From JANOBJ01 sp031411575 (GTDB taxonomy: Bacteria > Pseudomonadota > Gammaproteobacteria > Burkholderiales > Burkholderiaceae_C), in assembly GCA_031411575.1 (NCBI GenBank), contig JANOBJ010000147.1:1-8350 (forward strand): 8,350 nt of DNA, given 5' to 3'. Numbering within the stretch: the stretch's first letter is position 1; the number at the start of each line of letters is the position of its first letter. The position numbers were made by a program, and so were the translations under genes. The notes below the pieces were generated by a model. The model ran no database searches. It had not been told where the DNA came from and saw only the letters and a program-made list of their open reading frames with translations. Shown in pieces: positions 1 through 5,265 of the stretch.

Positions 1-348
1 GCGCACGCGCGAGGTGCGGTCGCGTACCTCGGCGGCAGCGGCGTCGGCGTCTTTCTCCAGCCGGAAGCGCACGGAAATCTGGCTCTGCTCGGCCCGGCTG
101 ATGGAGGTGATCACGTCCACGGCGTCGATGCCGGCAATCGAGTCTTCCAGTGGCTTGGTGACCTGCGATTCGATCACCTCGGCCGAAGCGCCCGCATAGC
201 GCACGCTCACCGTGACCACCGGCTCGTCAATCTTGGGGTATTCGCGCACCGACAGGCGGCTGAAACTCACCGCGCCGATCAGCACGATCAAAAGCGACAG
301 CACCGTGGCAAACACCGGGCGCCGGATCGAGACTTCTGCGAGTTGCAT
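1..348 (-). CDS. RND efflux pump inner-membrane subunit, N-terminal part only
   Basis: This is the first 116 codons of a proton-driven RND (AcrB/HAE1-type) transporter of the inner membrane, which would pair with the adaptor encoded just upstream. The start reads MQLAEVSIRRPVFATV, the usual amphipathic N terminus (IRRPVFA) leading into transmembrane helix 1 at about residues 12-29. It is followed by REYPKIDEPVVTVSV (residues 35-49) and YAGASAEVIE (51-60), the start of the first periplasmic porter subdomain, where AcrB-like pumps have YP.I.PP.VTVSA.YPGASA. The ATG is well supported: GGAGG at 356-360 sits 7 bases upstream. The gene lies 32 bases after the adaptor stop, so the two are surely one operon. 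Family members are about 1,000-1,050 residues, so roughly nine tenths lie beyond the left edge. The substrate cannot be told from this part. Confidence 0.93.
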   Translation of the reverse strand, partial: MQLAEVSIRRPVFATVLSLLIVLIGAVSFSRLSVREYPKIDEPVVTVSVRYAGASAEVIESQVTKPLEDSIAGIDAVDVITSISRAEQSQISVRFRLEKDADAAAAEVRDRTSRVR

Positions 349-380
349 GGCGGTGCCTCCTGTGCATGGACCGCGCGCTG

Positions 381-1910
381 CTAGGCCGGGTTGCGGCCGG
401 ATGCACGCGGCCCGGCGTCGTTGGGCGTACCGCGCCGTGCGGGCGGGCTGCCAGATGCGCCGGCGGGGCCGGCCTCGCCCGCCGCGAAGCCGACCAAGCA
501 GGGATTGGGGCCGGCGGGAGCCGGTGCGGCAGGCTTGGCTTTCAGGTCGGTCGCGGCCGCGAGCGCCGGCGGGGCCGCGGATGCGGCGCTGCCGGCAACC
601 GGTGCTGTACTGACGGACGCGCTTGGAGCCGCAACGGCCGGTGCAGGCGCGGCCGCAGTTGCCGACGGAGCGGATGGAGTCGATGAAGCGGGCGCGCCAC
701 CGGCTGCACCGGCCGCTGCCGGGGCGCCGTTGGCAGGCGCCGCGCCATTGCCGCCTGGTCGGCCGCCAGCGCCACGGCCCACCTCCACCACGCGAACCGC
801 CATGCCGTCGCGCTGGATGCGCTGCTGCCCGGTGGTCACCACGGTGTCGCCGGGCTGCAGCCCTTCGAGAATTTCCACGCGCCCGGGCTGGCGCAGGCCT
901 ACCTTGACCTCGACCCGCTGCGTGGTGCGGGTCTCGGCGGCCGGATCGCCATTGAGCTTGATGACAAACTGGCGCCCCGCCTGCGGCACGATCGCCTCTT
1001 CGGGGATCACGGTGGCGTCGGCGCGCTCGCCAAACAGCAGGTTGACGCGCGCAAACATGCCGGGCCTGAGCTGCAGCTGGCGGTTGTCGATGCAGCCGCG
1101 GATGCCGACCGAGCGGCCATTGGCGTCCACCAGCGGATCAATCGCCTGCACCACCGCGCTGAACTTGCGGCCGGGCAACGCGTCCAGATCGACTGCGGCG
1201 CGCAGACCCCGCCGCACCTTGGACTGGTAGCGCTCGGGCAGGCGGAAATCAACAAACATCGCGTCCAGATCTTCGATGTTCACGATGTCGGCGCCATCTT
1301 TCAGGTAGTCGCCGATGTTGACGGTGCGGATGCCGGTGATGCCGTCAAACGGCGCGGTGATGCGCAGCCGCGCGGCGGTGGCCTGCGACAGCGCCAGCCT
1401 GGCGCGCGCCACTTCCAGGTTGGCCCCGCTTTCATCGACCGAGCGCTGGCTGATGAAGCCTTGCGCGACCAGCTCCTGGTTGCGCTTGTGGTTGGCTTGC
1501 GCGATCGACAGCTCGGCCTGGCTTTGCTGCACCTGTGCGCGCGGCAACTGGTCATCCAGCTGCACCAGCAACTGGCCCTTGCGCACGCGGTCGCCATCGC
1601 GAAAATTGAGCTGGGTGATGCGACCGCTGACCTCGGGGCGCACCATCACGCTCTGGCGTGAGCGCAGGCTGCCCACGGCCTGCGCGTCGTCGGTCAGGCG
1701 CATGCGTTCCACCCGGGCGGCTTCCACCGCTGCCGGCCGGGCCGCCGATGCACCGGCCATGGGCGCGCTGGCACCCGCGCCTGGCGCGGTGGTGCCGGTT
1801 GCAACCGCTGTATCCGTGCGGGCAGGCCGGTTCTGGTACCACCAGGCCGCGCCTGACGCCGTTGCAATGCCGACAACGGCCACCACGGTATGAATTGCTT
1901 TAAGTGCCAT
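381..1910 (-). CDS. RND efflux periplasmic adaptor subunit (membrane fusion protein)
   Basis: This 509-residue protein is the periplasmic adaptor that bridges an RND pump to an outer-membrane channel. An uncleaved anchor or signal segment lies at about residues 5-24, with no lipobox cysteine. A Pro/Ala/Thr linker (about 30-65) follows. The first lipoyl half is VMVRPEVSGRITQLNFRDGD (88-107), then RVRKGQLLVQLDD. A coiled-coil hairpin spans about 121-180, and the second lipoyl half is RITAPFDGITG (183-193) with VNIGDYLKDG. A beta-barrel domain follows, with LRPGMFARVNL at 281-291 and VIPEEAIV at 301-308, and a membrane-proximal domain ends near residue 378 (GDTVVTTGQQRIQRDGMAVRV). Residues 379-509 form an Ala/Pro/Gly-rich tail unusual for the family. 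The ATG at 1908-1910 is the first possible start because an in-frame TGA lies 6 bases before it; the ribosome site is weak. No outer-membrane factor gene is in view. Confidence 0.95.
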   Translation of the reverse strand: MALKAIHTVVAVVGIATASGAAWWYQNRPARTDTAVATGTTAPGAGASAPMAGASAARPAAVEAARVERMRLTDDAQAVGSLRSRQSVMVRPEVSGRITQLNFRDGDRVRKGQLLVQLDDQLPRAQVQQSQAELSIAQANHKRNQELVAQGFISQRSVDESGANLEVARARLALSQATAARLRITAPFDGITGIRTVNIGDYLKDGADIVNIEDLDAMFVDFRLPERYQSKVRRGLRAAVDLDALPGRKFSAVVQAIDPLVDANGRSVGIRGCIDNRQLQLRPGMFARVNLLFGERADATVIPEEAIVPQAGRQFVIKLNGDPAAETRTTQRVEVKVGLRQPGRVEILEGLQPGDTVVTTGQQRIQRDGMAVRVVEVGRGAGGRPGGNGAAPANGAPAAAGAAGGAPASSTPSAPSATAAAPAPAVAAPSASVSTAPVAGSAASAAPPALAAATDLKAKPAAPAPAGPNPCLVGFAAGEAGPAGASGSPPARRGTPNDAGPRASGRNPA

Positions 1911-2080
1911 GCGTCAAAGATCCGCTGCAAACGGCGCAGATCCGAAAACCTTGGTTGTAACAGAATGCCAATGTAGCAGCGTGCAGAGCGCGCCGCCGCT
2001 GGTGTGACGCTAAACCCAACGGAACGTCCGCTCAATTTACGCAGACTTTACATTTGGGGCCGCCATGGCCCGCCGCAACG
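1911..2080. other. intergenic region between rnhA and the efflux operon
   Basis: These 170 bases separate the rnhA stop from the adaptor start, with both genes on the minus strand. The stretch is less G+C-rich than the genes around it and must hold the efflux promoter if the operon is transcribed separately from rnhA. I could not pick a convincing -35/-10 pair. A short inverted repeat, GGGCC-GCCAT-GGCCC at 2057-2071, lies just past the rnhA stop, but no T-run follows it in either direction, so it is not a clear intrinsic terminator. A partial palindrome at 2018-2035 is listed separately. Confidence 0.5.
2018..2035. promoter_or_regulatory. imperfect palindrome, possible operator upstream of the efflux operon
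   Basis: On the minus strand the site reads TTGAGCGGACGTTCCGTT. It contains GAGCG-GA-CGTTC, a near-symmetric pair of arms (4 of 5 positions), and also CGGA-CGT-TCCG read with a shifted centre. RND efflux operons are often repressed by TetR-family regulators that bind palindromes of this size, and the site lies about 110 bases upstream of the adaptor start. No regulator gene is in the window, so the assignment is inference only and could be chance. Confidence 0.2.
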
Positions 2081-2527
2081 TCAGCGCCGCATCGCGAGGT
2101 CGACGCCACGATTGGCCAGCGCATCAGCGCGCTCGTTGCCAGGGTCGCCGGCGTGGCCCTTGACCCAGCGCCAGTCGATCTTGTGCCCGCTGCCGGCTAC
2201 CAGCGCATCAAGCCGCTGCCACAGATCCACGTTCTTGACCGGCTGCTTGGCGGCCGTGCGCCAGCCGCGTGCCTTCCAGCCATGGATCCATTCGGTGATG
2301 CCCTTGCGCACGTACTCGCTGTCGAGGTAGAGCGTTACCTCGCAGGGCCGTTTCAGCGCCTCCAGCGCCTCGATCACGGCGGTCATTTCCATGCGGTTGT
2401 TGGTGGTCTCGCGTTCCCCGCCAAACAGCTCTTTCTCGGTTCCGCCGGATTTGAGCAGCACGCCCCAACCACCCGGCCCCGGATTGCCCTTGCAGGCGCC
2501 GTCGGTGTAGATCTCAATGGAATTCAA
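2081..2527 (-). CDS. rnhA: ribonuclease HI
   Basis: The 148-residue protein cleaves the RNA strand of RNA:DNA hybrids in the cytoplasm (R-loop and Okazaki primer removal). The whole fold is recognisable: EIYTDGACKGNPGPGGWG (residues 5-22), TTNNRMEMTAVIEAL (41-55), VTLYLDSEYVRKGI (64-77) and WVKGHAGDPGNERADALA (121-138). The four metal-binding carboxylates, by alignment with E. coli D10, E48, D70 and D134, are D9, E47, D69 and D135, and the active-site-loop histidine is H125. Length is near the 155 of E. coli. I chose a TTG start at 2525-2527 because it aligns exactly with the family N terminus and has AAGGA 8 bases upstream. An in-frame ATG at 2614 would add a 29-residue unmatched extension buried in the preceding gene. 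The start overlaps the end of the methyltransferase gene by 14 bases, suggesting coupled translation. Confidence 0.96.
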   Translation of the reverse strand: MNSIEIYTDGACKGNPGPGGWGVLLKSGGTEKELFGGERETTNNRMEMTAVIEALEALKRPCEVTLYLDSEYVRKGITEWIHGWKARGWRTAAKQPVKNVDLWQRLDALVAGSGHKIDWRWVKGHAGDPGNERADALANRGVDLAMRR

Positions 2528-3350
2528 GTTCGCTGTCCTTTTCCTGGCGCGCGTCAGTGCCCACGGCGGTTGCCCGCTGGAGCCGGTTGGCAATCGGCAC
2601 CGGCGCCGTGGCAATCGCCTTGGCCGGTTTCCACGCGGGCGCGATCAACTTGATGCCGCGCACGCGCTTGACCGCCACCACAAAGTAAACGGCGCCAAAG
2701 ATGGGCCACCAGCGGTCACCCACCCGGTCCATCCATTCAAACCGCGAGAGCCACTTTTCGCTGCGAACCGCGGGCCGGTAGCAGCCAAAGCTGCCCGATT
2801 CGACCTCAAAGCTCAACAGCCGCAGCCAGTCGCGCAGCCGCCAGTAACCAATGAACTCGCCGGCATCGGGCAGGTACGGCTCACCAAAACCCAGCCGGCG
2901 GTACAGGTGCGCGCGCCGCTGCCGCATGCCCCACAGGCTGGCCGGGTTGAGCCCGCAGATCACCGCACGGCCTTCGGGAACCAGCACGCGCTCGACCTCG
3001 CGCAGCGTGGCGTGCGGGTCCACATTGAGCTCCAGCGTGTGCGGCAGCACCAGCAGATCGAGGCTGCTCTCGGGGAACGGCAAGGCGGCAAAATCCATCA
3101 CCACGGCGCTGCGCAGGGCGCCCTCTGGTGCCTCGCCAGACGCGGCCCGTGGTGCGGTGCCGGTGGCCAGCCAGCGGTGCGGCATGCGGTTGGCCTGCAG
3201 GGTGTCGATGTCGGGCAAACCCAGCTGCAGGGCGTGGTAGCCAAATATGTTGGCCACTGTGCGATCGAACTGCTCCCGCTCCCATTGCAGCAAATACTGC
3301 CCGGGCGCTGTCTGAAACCAGTCGTGCAAACCTATAATTTGATCGCTCAT
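2514..3350 (-). CDS. class I SAM-dependent methyltransferase, YafS-like
   Basis: This 278-residue protein resembles the methyltransferase found beside gloB and rnhA in many proteobacteria (yafS in E. coli). The N terminus reads MSDQIIGLHDWFQTAPGQYL, then LQWEREQFDR. Residues 86-138 match the core of the Methyltransf_11 fold: DFAALPFPESSLDLLVLPH (86-104), the acidic/hydrophobic strand 4 region, and LREVERVLVPEGRAVICGLN (116-135), the strand 5 region after the usual R.L.PGG turn. The glycine-rich SAM loop (GxGxG) expected near residues 35-45 is not in canonical form: only FGYHALQLGLP is there. I believe this is typical of the group. A tail of about 45 residues (234-278) is Ala/Lys-rich and probably disordered. 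The substrate is unknown. The ATG at 3348-3350 shares two bases with the start codon of the divergent gloB remnant; an upstream in-frame extension to 3515 exists but would run through that remnant and does not fit the family. Its 3' end overlaps rnhA. Confidence 0.88.
   Translation of the reverse strand: MSDQIIGLHDWFQTAPGQYLLQWEREQFDRTVANIFGYHALQLGLPDIDTLQANRMPHRWLATGTAPRAASGEAPEGALRSAVVMDFAALPFPESSLDLLVLPHTLELNVDPHATLREVERVLVPEGRAVICGLNPASLWGMRQRRAHLYRRLGFGEPYLPDAGEFIGYWRLRDWLRLLSFEVESGSFGCYRPAVRSEKWLSRFEWMDRVGDRWWPIFGAVYFVVAVKRVRGIKLIAPAWKPAKAIATAPVPIANRLQRATAVGTDARQEKDSELEFH
2536..2540 (-). promoter_or_regulatory. ribosome binding site deciding the rnhA TTG start
   Basis: AAGGA on the minus strand, 8 bases before the TTG at 2525-2527 and inside the last codons of the methyltransferase gene. 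This spacing is what favours the non-ATG start over the ATG at 2614. Confidence 0.6.
3333..3338 (+). promoter_or_regulatory. candidate -10 box for the gloB remnant / mltD transcript
   Basis: A perfect TATAAT lies 10 bases before the ATG at 3349, inside the first codons of the divergent methyltransferase gene. The -35 region is poor: TCTGAA at 3311-3316 with a 16-base spacer is the best I see. Initiation about 7 bases downstream would give a transcript starting only a few bases before the ATG, that is, a nearly leaderless message. No Shine-Dalgarno sequence precedes that ATG, which fits. Confidence 0.45.
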
Positions 3351-3588
3351 GAAGTTAATTCCGCCGCCCGCTCTCACAGACGACACCGTCAGGCTGGTGT
3401 ACCGCGACCACCGGGTCGCAGTGGCAGACCCGTCAGGCGCCTGGCAACCGCAGGGCTTGCAACTCGACGCGATTCTAGTCACCCTCACCCCGCCAGCCCC
3501 GCTGGCGGCGTACAAGTCCGTGCAGGCAGCCCGGCGCCGACGTGCGCGGGCTGACGCCCATTGCCCCTGGAAAACCCCCTCCCGATGA
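3349..3588 (+). pseudogene. gloB: gloB (glyoxalase II) 5' remnant, frameshifted and truncated
   Basis: Glyoxalase II hydrolyses S-lactoylglutathione. Here only about the first 68 residues are recognisable. MKLIPPPALTDDTVRLVY, then AVADP (residues 25-29) and LQLDAILVT (37-45) match the family start M.L..PA..DN..W......VVDPG...LDAI..TH. After V-T the reading shifts by one base. In the other frame, codons from 3480 read HPHPASPAGGVQVRAG, which aligns with the zinc-binding segment THHHADHVGGV. The GGV survives but the metal ligands D and H have become S and P. About 10 codons between DP and LQLD are also missing, and the remaining ~190 residues are gone. The original frame still stays open as 79 codons, ending in a TGA that overlaps the mltD start (ATGA at 3585-3588). 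Position agrees: E. coli has mltD-gloB-yafS-rnhA. The main alternative is that the 79-residue product is a new small protein; the loss of catalytic residues makes glyoxalase activity impossible. Confidence 0.8.
3491..3507 (+). other. perfect hairpin inside the gloB remnant
   Basis: CGCCAGC-CCC-GCTGGCG is a 7-base-pair G+C-rich stem with a 3-base loop. It lies exactly over the former metal-binding codons of gloB and about 80 bases before the mltD start. No T-run follows, so it is not an ordinary terminator. It would form in the leader of any mltD transcript started at the TATAAT at 3333. Confidence 0.5.
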
Positions 3589-5132
3589 AGTTATTTCACA
3601 TCCTGTGCCTGACCGGCGCCCTCTGGCTCACCGGTTGCGCCAGCACCTCCAGCTTTCCCCCCGCCCCCGTTTCTTCTCCCACCCCGTCCACGCCCACCCC
3701 AGCCGCTGCAGCGTCGGCCGCGCCGTCCATGGGCGCGATGGCACCGGTCGTGCCCAGCGGGCCGCTGGCCCCGATCACGGCGGCGCAGGCGGCTTCACAG
3801 GTGGTGGCCCAGCTCGCGCCACCGGCCGATTTGTGGGAGCGCATCCGCCGGGGCTTTGGCATGCCCAACCTGGAAAGCGACCTGGTGCGCGACCGCGAGC
3901 AGTGGTATGCCACGCGGCCCGACTACATCGGCCGCATGACCGAGCGCTCGCGCAAATACCTGTTCCACATCGTCGAGGAGCTGGAGCGCCGCAACATGCC
4001 CACTGAGCTGGCGCTGCTGCCGTTCATCGAGAGCGCGTTCAACCCGCAAGCGGTGTCCAGTGCACGCGCCGCCGGCATGTGGCAGTTCATGCCGGCTACC
4101 GGCAGCTATTTCTCGCTCAAGCAAAACGTGTTCCGCGACGACCGGCGCGACGTGCTGGCGTCCACCCGCGCCGCGCTGGATTACCTGCAAAAGCTGCACG
4201 GCATGTTTGGTGACTGGCACCTGGCCCTGGCCGCCTACAACTGGGGCGAAGGCAGCGTGGGCCGCGCCATCGCCAAGAACCAGAAGGCCGGCCTGCCCAC
4301 CACCTACAGCGACCTCGTGATGCCCGCCGAGACGCGGCTGTACGTGCCCAAGCTGCAGGCGGTGAAGAACATCGTGGCCTCGCCCGACACCTTCAGCGCG
4401 CGGCTCCCGGTCATCGAGAATCACCCGTACTTCCAGACGGTGACGATCACGCGCGACATTGACGTGGCACTTGCCGCCCGGCTGGCCGACGTCAAGCTGG
4501 AGGATTTCAAGGCGCTCAATCCGTCGGCGCACCGCCCGGTGATCCTGGCCGCCGGCACGCCTCAGATCTTGCTGCCCTGGGACAACGCCACGGTGTTCCA
4601 GAAAAACCTGCAGGCGCACAACACTGGCCGACTGGCCACCTGGACCGCCTGGACGGCGCCAGCCACCATGAAGCCGGTGGACGCCGCCAAGCGCGTGGGC
4701 ATGAGCGAAAGCGAGCTGCGCGACGTCAACAACATCCCGCCGCGCATGCTGATCAAGGCTGGCTCCACGCTGCTGGTGTCGCGCGGCGAACGCGTGGCCC
4801 ATGACGTCACGGTGCAGGTGGCGGACAACGGCCACATGGCACTGGCCCCCGAGATCGTGACCCGCCGCACCACGGTGAAGGCGCGCAAGGGCGAGTCGGT
4901 CGCCACGATCGCGCGGCGCTACAACCTGAGCGCCGCCAGCGTCGCCGGCTGGAACAAGGTCAGCGCGTCCGCTGCCTTCAAACCAGGCCAGGCGGTGGTG
5001 GTGTTCTTGCCAGTACAGGCCCGCACGCACGCCCGCATGCGTGCGCAGACGGCCGGCAAATCGGGGGCGCGCAGCAGCACCAAGGCCGCCCACAAGAGCG
5101 CCGGCACGGCCACCCGCAAGAAGCGGCGCTAA
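3585..5132 (+). CDS. mltD: membrane-bound lytic murein transglycosylase D, LysM-containing lipoprotein
   Basis: The 515-residue enzyme cleaves the MurNAc-GlcNAc bond of peptidoglycan, forming 1,6-anhydroMurNAc, from the periplasmic face of the outer membrane. Residues 1-18 are a lipoprotein signal (MKLFHILCLTGALWLTGC, lipobox LTGC, lipidated C18); D is absent at +2, so outer-membrane sorting is expected. A Pro/Ser/Ala linker runs to about residue 60. The SLT domain spans about 137-240: ALLPFIESAFNP carries the catalytic glutamate E149, followed by SSARAAGMWQFMPATG (158-173) and LALAAYNWGEGSVGRAI (213-229). A degenerate LysM lies at about 352-398 and a clear one at about 427-476 (VKARKGESVATIARRYNLSA). 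A basic Lys/Arg-rich tail closes the protein, which is longer than the 452 residues of E. coli. The ATG at 3585 is chosen because it begins the signal peptide; an earlier in-frame TTG at 3561 would add 8 residues. The ribosome site is weak, and the start overlaps the stop of the gloB remnant, so coupling is possible. Confidence 0.95.
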   Translation: MKLFHILCLTGALWLTGCASTSSFPPAPVSSPTPSTPTPAAAASAAPSMGAMAPVVPSGPLAPITAAQAASQVVAQLAPPADLWERIRRGFGMPNLESDLVRDREQWYATRPDYIGRMTERSRKYLFHIVEELERRNMPTELALLPFIESAFNPQAVSSARAAGMWQFMPATGSYFSLKQNVFRDDRRDVLASTRAALDYLQKLHGMFGDWHLALAAYNWGEGSVGRAIAKNQKAGLPTTYSDLVMPAETRLYVPKLQAVKNIVASPDTFSARLPVIENHPYFQTVTITRDIDVALAARLADVKLEDFKALNPSAHRPVILAAGTPQILLPWDNATVFQKNLQAHNTGRLATWTAWTAPATMKPVDAAKRVGMSESELRDVNNIPPRMLIKAGSTLLVSRGERVAHDVTVQVADNGHMALAPEIVTRRTTVKARKGESVATIARRYNLSAASVAGWNKVSASAAFKPGQAVVVFLPVQARTHARMRAQTAGKSGARSSTKAAHKSAGTATRKKRR

Positions 5133-5133
5133 G

Positions 5134-5223
5134 GGGTGATGTAGCGGGTTTTTTGCATCAAATCACCCGCTGGTCCCCATCGGCTGGTCATAGTTAGCTA
5201 TTATTTTAATAGCATTTGGTTTC
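5134..5223 (+). repeat. structured intergenic repeat element, copy A
   Basis: This element starts 2 bases after the mltD stop. In order it has GGGTGAT (5134-5140) complementary to ATCACCC (5162-5168), the box TCAAATCACC (5158-5167), the box GGTCATAGTT (5186-5195), a perfect hairpin GCTATTA-TTT-TAATAGC (5197-5213), and a tail ending GGTTTC (5218-5223). A second stem, GCGGGT (5144-5149) with ACCCGC (5165-5170), is mutually exclusive with the first. The same boxes recur in the same order and orientation at 7017-7097. The A+T-rich hairpin could weakly end mltD transcription, but no strong T-run follows. I recall similar sequences scattered between genes in Comamonadaceae; this is memory, not a search result. 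Confidence 0.7.
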
Positions 5224-5265
5224 TATCGCCGTAATTCCGGCTGCCGGCATCCTGAACGGTCCCGC

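Noticed and set aside
391..1230. 279-codon plus-strand frame opposite the adaptor gene
   Set aside because: It is an Ala/Pro/Gly-rich antisense product of the low-complexity tail and adaptor domain, with no family features.
2057..2071. GGGCC-GCCAT-GGCCC as the rnhA terminator
   Set aside because: The stem is only 5 pairs and no U-tract follows in the direction of rnhA transcription.
2517..3554. 345-codon plus-strand frame opposite the methyltransferase gene
   Set aside because: Most of it is antisense shadow. Only its last ~25 codons are meaningful, as the frameshifted continuation of the gloB remnant.
3795..5093. Long open frame (432 codons) on the minus strand opposite mltD
   Set aside because: Its composition (His/Gly/Arg/Val-rich) is what the antisense of a high-G+C gene gives; there is no recognisable domain, and mltD itself is unmistakable.
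5144..5170. GCGGGT..ACCCGC stem as a rho-independent terminator of mltD
   Set aside because: The T-run lies in the loop, not after the stem, and neither strand has a T-run following. It fits better as part of the repeat element.
5183..5203. CTGGTCATAGTTAGCT resembles a Pho box upstream of phoD
   Set aside because: The core GGTCATAGTT recurs identically in the repeat copy at 7059-7068, which is not upstream of a Pho-type gene. It belongs to the repeat element, and the match to the 7-4-7 Pho box pattern is weak.
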